Positions 11,262 through 22,535 of a stretch of 64,000 nucleotides of DNA are shown here, piece after piece. The stretch's first letter is position 1; each line of letters begins with the position of its first letter. Made by a program: the position numbers and the translations under genes. The notes below the pieces were generated by a model. That model did not search any database. It was not told where the DNA came from and worked only from the letters and a program-made list of their open reading frames with translations. This stretch comes from Thalassia testudinum (Eukaryota > Streptophyta > Magnoliopsida > Alismatales > Hydrocharitaceae). Location: assembly GCA_037157565.1 (NCBI GenBank), contig JAZHRO010000036.1, positions 16,108,501 through 16,172,500 on the forward strand, given 5' to 3'.

Positions 11262-13258
11262 TTAGTCTTCTTCATGATTTCTCTTATCAACGCTCCAAGG
11301 AATGGTGCAGGGATCTCAGGGTCTATAGTGACTAGTTATTTACCTTTATCCTTTACCTCCATAGGTAGCTCCTTGCTAGAATCAAAAGAGGAAGAGGAGT
11401 CAACCTAAAGGGGGGGTTAAGATTTGCTCATATTCGCTTGGCTACGTGATGGATCCCTAGTTGTCATTCCACTCCTTAGAGTCATAGCATTAGCATCAGC
11501 ATGTTGCCTATAAGGTGGGGGAGGAGCAGGAGTAGAGGTGGGAAGGATAGGACCATAAAGTGTAAGAATATGGATACCAGGTGGTACAAAAGGTGCTTGA
11601 AGTACTGCATGAGTTCATCTCTGAGGTACATTGAACCTAGGTTGGGCACCCGAGTTCTGCACATTATAAGGGTTTGGGACAAGTTAGGAAGACAAAGTTC
11701 CATGTGTCCTAAACTCCTGACATAGTTCGTTCAATTGCTTCTGCATATTCTGCTATTGGGATGATAAGGCCTTCAAAATAGCTTGATACCTTCTATCATT
11801 TGTAACATAGCCTTTTGCAAATTCTCCACCGGGTCGACCCATAGCGGAGGGTCAGACACAATCTCGCATGGTAGCTGATTGTAGCTCATTCGAGCTGGTT
11901 GCTATTAAGGGAATGGCTATCATATCTGATAGGTGGAGGCCACATTCCCATAGGTTCTAGGCTGGTGTTGTGGAGCAAGGTGGGGTCTTTAAGAGTTTCC
12001 AGCATAGGAGAAGTTTCGATGTTGCCTCCAATTGGGGCTGTATGTCTCTAAATATGGGTTGTTGCAGCCTAACCTTGAACAACATTGACATCTTTATAGG
12101 CCAAAGATGTTAAAGATGTAGAATCATCAAAAGAATATGTACTCAAATCATCGGATTTCACATAACCCTAGTTTACTAGAACAAGATCCAAGTTGTTCAC
12201 GTGCTCCTGAAAAGTAGGGACCCATGCAGAAAGAGAGGGAGAAGGGGGAATAGATGCATCCTGAGTGAGCATGTATGTACAAGCAGGAGGGGCTCAAGAT
12301 GAGGAACAGGAAGAAGGAGCAATACTAGAGGCTACTTGATGAGAGTGCATGAGTTCGTTTAGTTTCTTGTCTAGTAGATCCACCTTATCCAGCTTTTTCG
12401 TAATAATGTCCATATCGACCCAAGTTGAGTCTGCCTAAACCTCATGAATGGGAGATTGGTGATGGATGGACTTATGAAACTGGTTCATTGATGCAACATT
12501 AAGAGTGTTTTTGGCTAAGGACTCAAACAATTGGAAGGCACTAGCCTCGTCCTTAGCCAGGAAGTTTCCACCACTCGATGCATCTGCCAAGTACCGATGG
12601 GTGTCATCCAACCCATGGTAGAAAATTTGAGTGAGGTGCCAATGGGGCACCTCATGGTGGGGACACTTCCTTAGAAGGTTCTGAAATCTCTCCCATGCCT
12701 CGTGCAACTTCTCCCTCGGCTGTTAAGAGAAAGTTGTGATGGCCCGCCGCATAGCATTAGTTCGACCAATAGGGAAAAACTTCTAGAGGAACTCCCTACG
12801 TAATTCCTCCTAAGTACCAATTGGTCTCCCTATGGACTTGAACTAGTAAGAAGCTTCCCTCAAAGAGAGGGGGAAAACTTCATGAGAACGATGTCCAGGT
12901 TGACATTCCTAGGTCGAACCATTTCATCTATCTGACCTAGATCCTCTAGATGTTGAAATGGATCATCCTTGGAGTTCCCATGGTAAAAATTATGTATAAG
13001 ACTAATGACATTAGACTTTAACTCAAATATGCCTCCTCCTACGGGTATCCAGACATGTGGTTGCACTTCGAGTGCCTCCGGGTCATAAAAGTCCTACAGT
13101 TGCCTGGGTTGATCTCGCTCGGGTGAATGTTGCATATCATGCAAAGCTTATATGATAGCCTCTAGTTGTTCCTAATGGTGCTACTCAGATGTAGCAAGAC
13201 AGGCCCCTAGTAGGGCCAAAGGGCCCTTAGGTAGTGGAGGTGGTCCCTGATCAGCCAT
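11262..13258 (-). pseudogene. H gag, broken
   Basis: This is the capsid protein of an Athila/Tat-type element. The probable start is ATG at 13258 (minus), beginning M-A-D-Q-G-P. The conserved gag core is visible at 13066-12860 (DPFQHLEDL, then PRNVNLDIVL) and 12707-12435 (HEAWERF, LLRKCPHHEVP, IFYHGL, then an FQLFESLAKN end). Several TAG/TGA stops and at least one frameshift between 12860 and 12707 break it. The C-terminal part (11480-12100) is rich in Pro and Gln. The solo LTR at 8884-11256 separates it from protease. Confidence 0.7.
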
Positions 13259-14743
13259 TTTTGCGGCTGATGGAGAAGATGAAGGCTGAGAAGAAAAAGA
13301 GGTAGGCGAAGACAAGAGATGCCTGCAAGCGATAGGAGATCTCCTTGGGGAAGGTTCCCAAGGTCCAACTAGTTATGGTCTCATAGACCTCCTATTGTGC
13401 ATACACCAACTGCAAGGGGTCAGTGAAGTAAAACAAGGCTAGATGCCTTGTAAGAGAAATGAGGCCCTTTACTTCAGATGACCTGATTTAATAATTCAAG
13501 TTCTTAGATAAATTTTTAGATTTGTTTGCTTGTTAATGGATTAGGGCAAAGAGTTTGAACAACCGCAGGTTGAGTCCTTTTCTCTTTTTAACCCTAGAAC
13601 TCATAAAAGGTGCCTAAAGGTTGTTTCTAGGTGTGTATGGATGGATTGATTTTAATATGTGGGTGAGGAGGTTCAATCAGGCCCTCATCCACCAATAGAA
13701 CACACACCAAAGTCTCAACCAATAAGTGTTGGGTCCCTAGAAAATTAAAACCTTACTTGAATGACCCTAGGTTTCTGCTTCTAAGGTTCTAAAAACCTAT
13801 TCAGTGACTTCAAACAACCCTAAAGGATGGAAACAATATTCAAACAGTCCCAAATTTTGGGTAATGTTTCCCCTTTCAGTAAGGATTTCAGAGAATATTT
13901 TTTTTATAATTTTTACTATTTTATATGATTTTATCTGATTTTTACTATCCAATAGTTCAGACAAACCAAACAAACCTTAGTATAAACAAACAATAATGTA
14001 CCTCAGTAAATTAGTCCAAAAAAATTTCAAACAATTACAAGAAAAACTATATTTCCATGGTTTTCTAATTCCACAAATTTCAGGTTAATCAAATAAGTGT
14101 ACTATTTATAATAAATCTTTGAATTCGAATAAAAGTTAGGTCTGGACAAACCATATCCCTATGTAGTAAATGAAATTTCTAAAATTCCACAGATAGAGGT
14201 TTTTAGTAAAAATGGTGACAATTGAAAGTTAACTTGAAACTCTATTACCAATAGCAATTTCATAATTTTAGAGGCTTAGGACAAACATGAATTGATTTTT
14301 AAAATCCGGTCACTAAGTCTGCCTGAATTTCAGAATGAGGATTAAAGGTGTTTTCCAGTGAATATGAGCATGAAACAAACACCGCACCAATTTTAATCCC
14401 TTTTTTATTTTAAACTCAAGTTGGAATTTTGAATTTAAAAAAATATATATTGTTTCAAAATAAATCTAACTAATGGATATGATAAAACAATAACAACCTA
14501 ACTAATTTGAATACAAATTTTTTCTTTTTTTATTATATATATAAACAAATCTAACTAACTAATCTAAAAGCCCTAAAACTAACTACAAGATATAGTTGTG
14601 TGCACAGATTTTGTCTTGACCACAATTTGATGCATGTGCAGATCCATGCATTTTTCCTGCACACAAGACACCAAATCAACACAAAATCATTAAGATTTCA
14701 AAAAACCCTAAAACAAAAAATCCAAATAGATCAAAACCTGTCG
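13259..14743 (-). other. H 5' leader, no ORF
   Basis: This is untranslated sequence between the H primer binding site and gag. It is AT-rich with short homopolymer runs. I see no conserved box shared with the leaders of B or D. Confidence 0.5.
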
Positions 14744-14764
14744 TGCCTCCTCGGTAATGGTGCC
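14744..14764 (-). promoter_or_regulatory. H primer binding site (tRNA-Asp)
   Basis: The minus strand reads TGGCACCATTACCGAGGAGG, a decayed copy of the TGGCGCCGTTGCCGGGGA complementary to the 3' end of plant tRNA-Asp. Most differences are G-to-A or C-to-T. It would prime minus-strand DNA synthesis. Confidence 0.75.
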
Positions 14765-15779
14765 ATGAAAACTAATCACGTATTCAGTGTAGAGAGTGAA
14801 CTTCAGATTTGCAATTGTAGTGTGGCCACCAAACACTTTATCTTTTCGTTAAAACTAATACAGAACTAACCTAAGTGAGCCATGGTTGTTCTTTCTACAG
14901 GGAGGCTATTCGGGATTTTAAGTTGATCAGATTGATTTGCTTTTGAAAATCCATGTGTTTGATCTCTTTTTCGCACTTTCTTTTTTCTTTAATTTCGTTT
15001 TCTAATTTTTTTTACCTTTTCAAATAGTAGACGAAACCTAAAGTTAAAACCTAATGGGTAATGACCAACTCTAGCATCAACACCTATCCATTTTCATTAT
15101 TTTGGCGCGACATGAAGGTAATATCGAGAAAAATGTAGAACGTAAAAGTGTATTTCGTATTGAACACAATTTTGATGATCTCTACACTATCGAGGGAAAT
15201 TAAAAATCCATGGGTTGGTGTTGCAGAGAGGCTATATTGTCATATATATATATATATATTCTTTAATGCACAATGCAAAATGATGAACCTAAATATATGA
15301 AAACCTAATCTAAACTAACTACACAAAAGCGAAATCAATGCAAACCTAATCTAGATCTAGGGTTCCTAAGGGTTGGTGTGTTGTAGTGGTGATGCTATGA
15401 CAGTGGATGGCCACCGCTTGATGGTGGTGGTGGCGGTGTGTGGTGAAGGTGGTGATGGTTGTAACGAGGTAGAAAAAACGTGAATCACAAGAACAATATA
15501 ATGCCATCAATATATTAAACTCAACATACATAACAAGAAATATTTTGATCAACAAATATAACCAAAAATTAGAAAAAATATTAACATAGAAACAAACAAA
15601 AATAACTAGAAAACCACCATGTCGGGTGTGTCACAAAGGGTCGTTGGCTTTGTGGGTGATGGTGCCCAAACCTATAGAGGAAGGCTTGGCATGATCAAAA
15701 GAGAGGAAGAGGGGAGGCATGTACAACAAGGAAAAAGAGGAGGAGGGTAGGCCATGTGCCTATGGAAGGAAGAAGAGAG
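14765..15779 (-). mobile_element. H 5' LTR, partial
   Basis: LTR sequence begins directly beyond the PBS and runs to the copia insertion at 15780. The rest would lie beyond the window. Internally, 15097-15240 looks like a second LTR-type start (a cagagaggctatattg block), so it may be composite. A TA microsatellite lies at 15243-15260 and a GGT/CCA-rich patch at 15370-15470. No ORF is credible. Confidence 0.5.
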
Positions 15780-16330
15780 TGTTAATACCCTTATTTTGAT
15801 GTACTAAAACTATAATTTTATTGAGGACTAACCTTTATAGGTCAAATTAAATCATGATGTCCTGGTCAAGTGATATCAACTTGACAAGAAGTTATAGAAG
15901 ACCTCTTTTTATTTTATTGAGTCTAGAACTATGTAAGGAACCTCATAAAATAACAAATGATGCGCTTTTAAATTCGCAAAAGCCATTTTTTTTTAAACCT
16001 AAGCTTTTATCACTGATTTATTGACCAATCTTCTTTTTGATCGACCAATCCTCTTGCTAAATCGATCAAAGACCTCTAATTGTCATATTTCTATTTTGAT
16101 CGATCAACTCTTTTTGTTTAATTGATCAAATCATCCCAATGGTCAAATTTTCTTTTAATGTATAAAGTCGATCAAAATCCCAATTTAATCGATCAACATG
16201 GAATTGATCAAATAATTTATTTAATCGACCAAAAGTATTTTTGATCGACCAACCCCAAGTATTGATCGATCAAAGCCGTATTTTCAGAATTTTCAAAATA
16301 GGTCGAAAAACACCTATAAATAAGACATTC
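15780..16330 (+). mobile_element. Copia element F, 5' LTR, left part
   Basis: It begins TGTTAATACCC and aligns with the solo copia LTR at 1695-2682. It has the TTGATCGACCAA motif cluster (16019-16277) and a TATA box CTATAAATAAG at 16314-16324. Element D is inserted about 15 bp after the TATA box. The LTR resumes at 63075. Confidence 0.85.
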
Positions 16331-18217
16331 TGTTGAACGATAATCGTTGAAGTTTAGAGAATCGCATCGTAGTATAGTGACGAAAATCGATTGACATTTA
16401 AATTTGTAAGTGCTCGAAAAACATGTGAGTATCAAGGTTGTTTGTAGGGAGCAAGTTATTGCAATTCAATCAACTAAGCAAATATGCTGAGCACAAGAAT
16501 GCAGTGAAAAACTCAATATGAAATATATTCAATGTATGCCAGGAGTTATAGAACAAAAATAGTATAGAGAGAGAGAAAGCAAAAAAGGTGGTGGTTGAGA
16601 CCACCAATTAATCCTTTAATACTCAAGCTCAATTCTCAACTTAATATTAGACCAACTTCTCAAAGGGCATTAGATGTGTCAAGCCCAAGCCTCAATCAGA
16701 CACTTAATGTAAGCCTAATAGACAACTTTAATGTTTAAAGCCAAAGCCTCTCAATTTTTCCTAAGTCCTTAGGCACATATCCCAAGAGCAAAACCCCACC
16801 ATTCTCTCTCAAAATAAACCTCTCTCTCTCTCTCAGAATCAAACCAGAACAGACCATATCAAACCCGGTTCAGACTGGACTTAGACTGGCACAGGCCCAC
16901 ATGCGTGTGGACGCGGGTGAGGGCATGTGTGGTGGCATGTGGGGTAGGGACTTGACCCCAATGGTTCGAAGGCAACTTGCCATTGTACTCAATTCCTTAA
17001 GTACGCATTTCAAAAGCCAAAAGCCTTAATGTGGGACTATCTGGAGGCCCCCTTTCTTCGCGTGTAGCAGTAGGTGAAGCTTCGTGCAATTGATGTTGAG
17101 GTTATTGCTTCTTTGTTAATTGAATCCCCAAAAGGCTTCATGGGGGTATTTTGTGTTTGCTGTAGGTCGTACCAGGGGTGATGGTGACCGAGTGGTGACA
17201 AACGACAACAGTGATGAACGGCAGTCTGACGAGCACCTGAAAAGCACGAAAACAAGCTTTAAGCCCCAATTAGAATGTTCATGAAGGTCTCTGGAGCTTG
17301 TGGAGTATTATGGTGATGTGTATGTGATGAATGCGTGAGTGGAGTGGCCGACCGAAGGTGAGGTGAGGCGTCCGGCTGGAGAAAATTTAAATTAAAGCCC
17401 TCAATTTTGTTGAGGGCTTTTGGTCTATGAAGTTAGGCGGAAGTTTTGGTGTTGGTGGTGGAGTTGTGTTTCGTGATGTATGGCACCGTTGCGAGCTTGC
17501 CGGAGCTTGTGCTGGAGATGGAGAAGATGAAAATGGAACGACGTGTGCAGTGGGTGATCCTAGGAACTAAAGAGCTAAGAAGACTCTAAGAGGGAAGAGG
17601 AATAAGAAGCGGAGCTTATCGGGGAGAGAGAAGGCGAGATGCGTACGACGTTGTCTGACCGGACACGAAGAAGGTGATAAGGTCCAATGGAGGAATTGAC
17701 AAGGAAGACGAGGCTGAAGGCACTCGAGCTTTGATTGGCGAGGTGCGCGAGGAAGAGAGGAAGATAGTACGCCACCCAATTTGGTCGTTGGGTGGCTAGA
17801 GGAAGGGGCTCGAAGAAGCTTGCCAGAGCCGATGGTGGTATTGGCCAGAGAAGAGGAATTAAGGAGAATTTCGACCAAGGATCAACTGCTAAGCACTTGA
17901 GAATGTGGTATGGCTTATATAGAGGCGATAGGAGACTTCAATTTCATGGAATTCTTGCAAATTCCATGCAAATTAAGCAATGAAAGCCCCAAATTTTTGC
18001 GAGTTCGCAAGAGCTCTTGGGTCCACCTTAGGATTTGTGACCGATTTCAACTAATTAGGAATATTCTCAAGATCAATCCCTCCAAATTTGGAGGGATTTG
18101 TTCCTGATTTCGAGGAAAAATCTCCAAATGAAGTTGGCGGCTGTTAGGTTTAGGTTTCTGATTAGGAAACCCGTTAGAATCAGGTGGTGGGGTTGTGAAG
18201 AAGATGAGGAAGTTAGG
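16331..18217 (-). mobile_element. D 3' LTR, left part
   Basis: It begins TGTTGAACGATAATCG and matches 58735-60073 plus 61861-62428. A minus-strand TATA box is at 17914-17922 (ttatataga on plus). The minus strand also carries AGTCCCACATTA near 17033, a decayed form of the snRNA-type upstream element discussed for element B. The LTR is cut at 18217 by B and continues at 41581. Confidence 0.9.
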
Positions 18218-18962
18218 TGATGGGGACACCATCATGAGCCATAACTAGCTCATTTTGACCTAATTAAGTCAGTAAATGCACCGACATAACTGCCAGAGAG
18301 TCACAAGTCATTGCATAATCATTCTGAGGGAAAAATAAGAAACTAGGGTTAAAACTATAATTTTTCCAACTTATCGTGAATATAGTACAACCATGGGTTT
18401 TCTCAGGGTTTGAATGAAGGTCAAATGGTCTTAGAAAGTTAATAAGTGGGTTAAAATAATCAGAAAAGGGTTTACACATGTTCTGAGAATTAAATGACTT
18501 TTTGAAACCCTAAAAATAGACCCGCTTAATTAACTGAGGTTATGATCAAGATAAAATTCACCTAAACCCTCTAAAATTCATATAAAAATATTCTCTAGGG
18601 TTTGGAACTTTCAATTTGACCATCAAAACCTGTTTTGACCTAGAACAGTCACAAACAGACATTTACCCTAATTTGGGTTTTTACATAAATTACCTAGTCA
18701 AACATGGTCAAAATCAGAATCCAACTTCACCATTGGATTTCTTAGGTCTAAATTAGGTTTGTACCAAAATTTTGACCCAAGATGAGTTTGTCTTGACCTA
18801 GTTTGCAAATTGGATCTGTCTAATTACATTTCTACCCTTAACTTTCAAAATATTTTCAAATAGACCCCTAACTTTGTCATCGTTCTCACAAAAAGGTCCT
18901 TACCTCCATTAAACCTATTCCTACTTTCTCCAACAACCTTTAATTAGAAAGAACTCCCTGAT

Positions 18963-19080
18963 TTCTTGACGAATCCCTTTCAAATTTGAAAGAGAAATTC
19001 GTCAAGAAATTCCCTTCCTTTTGAACCCGATCCTAAGCCCTAAAACTTACCCAATCTCTCATGCAAACGCATGAGAGATT
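18963..19080. repeat. Two inverted repeats upstream of the B TATA box
   Basis: The first is an imperfect palindrome (18963-19008) whose arms CTTGACGAAT and ATTCGTCAAG enclose CCTTTCAAA/TTTGAAAG. The second is a perfect 12-bp stem AATCTCTCATGC (19053-19064 with 19069-19080) and a 4-nt loop. In the 3' LTR the second stem is unchanged (39606-39617, 39622-39633) while the loop differs (AAAC against GAAT). Confidence 0.85.
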
Positions 19081-20066
19081 TGGGTTTTAAGGGATTTCCC
19101 AATCCGGTGAGCTTTCCAAGCTTGGCAAGCTTGCTTCCCAAGCTCTAACCGCCCTCTGATGACCTATAAAAGAAAGCCCAAGCCAGGTCGAACCCCTCAA
19201 GCTTGAATTCGACCAGAGTAACCCTCAAATTCTTCTCTCCTCCTCCGGCTGAATTACTCTTCAAGCTCTGGAAACCATCCTTGCCTCCCCTCATCGTCTG
19301 ACCGCAATACCAGTGGTAGATTCTCCTTCCTTGCCTTCTTCCGCGTCGAGCAGTACCCATCGGCATCCCTACCTCCATCCTTGCCGTCTACCCCTTATCA
19401 GAACAGCTTCGTCTCCGACGCCGACCATACCTCAATCGGTGCCAACTCCGCTCCCCGTCATCTGCTACCTCTCCTAAATGACTCCTCATCTTCCACTCTT
19501 TGTTTCCAGACACTTGCAACTTCATTTCAACAGCCAACTCGCCCTCTGTGACTTCATCTTCCAACTCGCCGGCAGACCTCCGGCAAGCCCTAGTGGCTTC
19601 CACACTCACCCAACCGCACCGCTTCCATGCTCCTCACCATCGCCTCGACCCACCGACCAAAACCTCTCAAGTAATTGAGGGGATTGGCCTCTCTATCGCC
19701 TCCCCCGACTCATGAACTCTTACACACATTCCGCAAGGTCGACAGACCTCCACACCCACTCGTACACGACGCCACCACCACAGTCACATTCCCTGACATC
19801 CGGTGAAGCTCTTGAGCACTTCTGATGTGACTTAGAGGCCGAGTTCTATTTTCAGGTTACAGGTCTTGCCCGCCATTAACGGCAAGCTTCGAGCAAGCTT
19901 GAAGCTTGCTTCACGCTCGATAGCACCTGGCTTCCTGCTGCAGGCGCAGCGGAATCCCACCAAGAACACAACTTGGGGACCAATTTGGCCCTTTGACTGG
20001 GCCTTTGATCGGAATTAGATGCATCAGCTGCTACGGCCAATGCGTGGAAGAAGCAAGGGACCTTTA

Positions 20067-20109
20067 GTCCCACATCGGAAGTGGCAGAGCAGTTGAAGGC
20101 GCATAAATT
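20067..20109 (+). promoter_or_regulatory. U-snRNA-type upstream element with TATA-like box
   Basis: GTCCCACATCG (20067-20077) matches exactly the plant snRNA upstream sequence element RTCCCACATCG. A TATA-like ATAAATT lies at 20103-20109, with 25 nt between. In plant snRNA genes that short spacing is typical of polymerase III (U6-type) promoters, and polymerase II ones are about 10 bp longer. The 3' LTR keeps the arrangement at 40624-40666 with one C-to-T change (GTCCCACATTG). No known snRNA or 7SL sequence follows. Confidence 0.55.
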
Positions 20110-21026
20110 GAAAAAGTAATATGGCCTTATTGCCTCGACACACAGGGGGTGAGGTCCCCCGCACGCTCCCCTCACATGCGCCTCATCCGTGACACCTGAC
20201 CCATGAGCCTAGTGCGCTCGACCTGCCTAAGCCTTTCACTCCTCAGCTGTGACCACACCCGCAGCCCTAGACCCGGGTTTGCGCCTACCCGATTACCCGG
20301 TTACCCACTGAGAGGCCCTGGGAGGGCGGAGCCTAAGAGAGAAAGAGAAGGAGAGATCGCGTGGGGTAGGGGGAGGGTTTTGCTGCAGAGAGAATTTGCT
20401 AACACTTAGCAATTCAAGAAGTTTCCCCCTCTGTGCAAAGTAGCTGAATAGAGAAAGAAGAAGAAGGCTTGAGCAGCAAAGGAAGAAAGAAAGAGGAGAA
20501 GAAACAGAGAAGAAGAAGAAGAAGAGGAGAAAAACAAAAATCAGAGAAGAAGAAGAAAGCAGAAGCATAAGGAGAAGGAAGAAGAAAAAGAAGAAAAAGG
20601 AGAAACAAAGGAGAGGGCCATTTAATGTATCTAATCTCCAAGGGAGATGTCTGATTACTACTGTAGCATTCAAGTTACTATGCGAATATTTGGTCCTGAT
20701 TACTGTGGCATTATTACTCTAGTTTACATATAACTATACTTAATAATTGGTGATCTAAATCACCATTATTTTGTTATAGATTTTTTTTTATCATGTTGAA
20801 TTCTTGTTATACTCATGTTCTACACTGATTATCATTTTTTGAGTATTTTATTTGGTTTAAATTCTTGTTCTCATTTGCATTGTTGTGATTAGTGTGTGAA
20901 TTCCTATTTGCTCCCTATGTTCGACCTCGGAACTTTTTCGAGTAATAAAATTTATTTGTTTCAACGCTATTTTGGCTATACTACAACGTGACAATTTTAA
21001 AACACCAATTTAGTGCATGAACATTT

Positions 21027-21044
21027 TGGCACTGTTTCCGGGGA
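21027..21044 (+). promoter_or_regulatory. B primer binding site (tRNA-Asp)
   Basis: TGGCACTGTTTCCGGGGA lies 3 bp after the 5' LTR. It matches the tRNA-Asp complement TGGCGCCGTTGCCGGGGA at 15 of 18 positions. Confidence 0.85.
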
Positions 21045-22221
21045 GCAACGCGCAATTCACCACTATTCTCTACACTATTTGATTATATTTGACCACTAAC
21101 TTGACCTGTTTACTTTCTTGTGATTTTGCGAGGTCCTTTATGAGGAGATCTTCCATGCAAAACAACCACACCAGGGCAGGTAACTTCTCCATTCTTCCAT
21201 AATCAACCTCCTAATCTTGGGAAGACAAAAGAAAAAATGGAAACAATTGATTAGGAATCACCTGCCTTAGTTCATAGTAATCATCATTTAAAAGGCAAAA
21301 TTCCTGATTTGCGAAATTCTTTTCAAATCTCATTGAGATGAAGCAATTTTGTTTAGAGATTCTACCCCAAGTTGCCTGTGCCGATTAGGGACAACACTTA
21401 AAATTCTAAATCACTTTGGGCTAACACATTTCTTGATTGAAGCCCAAGGTGAACATATCAAAACCAATTGGACTTAGAAATAAAGCCAATTAGGGATTCT
21501 GCATTAGGGTTTTGGAGTGCTAGTTCACACTTGCCTGCATAAAAGGAAACAAACCAACCCACATTTGTGTGCTACCCAAGCCCTTGGTTGAAAAGATCTA
21601 ATCAACAAAAACCATAAAAATTAGGCTCTAAATTCACTTGAACCCTAAAATCCTTGGACCTAATAACTTGGGAATCAAATTAGGGTGATTTCTAGGTCTT
21701 GACCTAGATCTCATTTTGCCATCTTTATGGCAGGTCAGGTGAAGTTGGTCTACATTGTAGGACAACCAACCTCCAAATTAGGTCACAGGTTGAATTAATT
21801 TCTAATCAAGTGAAACTCAAGGCACAAATTAGGACATAAAAGTGATAGACTTAAGGACTTAAGTTCATACATTTTGGTCTACCTGGAACCTCAGTGACAA
21901 GGAAGGTCGGGTGGGGGAAACACTGTAACCCGTGGGACGCTCTACCGTGTAGGGGACTTTGTGGGGCTCCCCTTCCTGGCTGCCTAGGTACTTCTCAGGT
22001 GTGCAAATTTATGATTCAGAGGTATCATCCACCTTGAAATTGCCTTAGTCATCCAAAAATCTTTGGGTGCCTTGATCAGGTCAATCTCACATTTAGTCCC
22101 TCTTCCCCTTTATTTAGACCACACACACAGATTTCCTTGGGAATCTCTTTTCAGATCTAATCAATTTTGATCTAATCTTGAATTTTGATTCTACATCCTG
22201 ATTCCACCATCTGATTCAAAA
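21045..22221 (+). other. B 5' leader, homologous to D leader
   Basis: This is non-coding. From about 21640 to 22000 it aligns with the reverse strand of D's leader (about 57830-58200). The best-kept part is 21880-21990, with ACCGTGTAGGGG and the flanking GTGACAAGGAAGGTCG. It is a candidate packaging or dimerisation region. Confidence 0.7.
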
Positions 22222-22535
22222 ATGTAGCCTGGCTACTTAGGGAAACCATTGAAGAAACCTGAATCTCAAATATCCATGAAAGATAGAATGGTTGAGGATG
22301 CCCTTAGATTTTATGAGATTGATGACAAAACCTCAAAACCAATTGAAGACATTCAGGTTAATGTATCGATAACAACAACCTTCATCATAAACTGCACCCA
22401 AATAATTATAACACAAGTAACAAATGGATCTACCCGGGATGTTCTCATGACAAGATACATTGAGTTAGAGAAATTACATAACTTTGAATATCTCCAATGC
22501 ATGACAAATCTTGTACTTTGGGAAAGACATTGACA
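22222..22535 (+). pseudogene. B acidic protein, N-terminal part (before element A)
   Basis: The frame probably starts at ATG 22222. A TAG directly follows and then an open stretch of about 100 codons from 22249, with K/E-rich N-terminus (M-K-D-R-M-V-E-D) and I-T-Q-V-T-N. A TGA at 22531 sits at the junction with element A. Removing A and one copy of the 4-bp duplication joins this frame directly to 35448-35754. Gag-like features (HEAWERF motif, zinc finger) are absent. The function is unknown. Confidence 0.6.

Larger units (their letters stand above)
8040..14764 (-). mobile_element. Gypsy element H, truncated internal region
   Basis: A minus-strand Athila/Tat-like element runs PBS (14744-14764), leader, gag (from 13258 down), then a solo LTR insertion (8884-11256), then protease (8878-8046). 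Reverse transcriptase and integrase are missing. The homology stops near 8040, where unrelated LTR mosaic begins, so the 3' half was deleted or replaced. The 5' LTR lies at 14765-15779. Many stops and frameshifts suggest this is one of the oldest coding elements here. Confidence 0.75.
18218..21023 (+). mobile_element. B 5' LTR
   Basis: It runs from TGATGGGGACACC to GCATGAACA. The TATA box CTATAAAAG is at 19164-19172. Two strong inverted repeats precede it (18963-19008 and 19053-19080). Downstream are a pyrimidine-rich transcribed region, a U-snRNA-type upstream element (20067-20077) and a purine-rich GAA tract (about 20447-20615). Near the end a ttcgacctcggaac box is typical of this clade. 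Confidence 0.92.

Noticed and set aside
20293..20673. Minus-strand ORF of 126 codons rich in Phe, Leu and Ser
   Set aside because: It is the antisense translation of the GAA-rich purine tract in the B LTR. The same happens at 40851-41227 in the other LTR.
21024..22221. Possible gag in the B leader
   Set aside because: No HEAWERF, zinc-finger or other gag motif in any frame, and the region aligns with D's untranslated leader.
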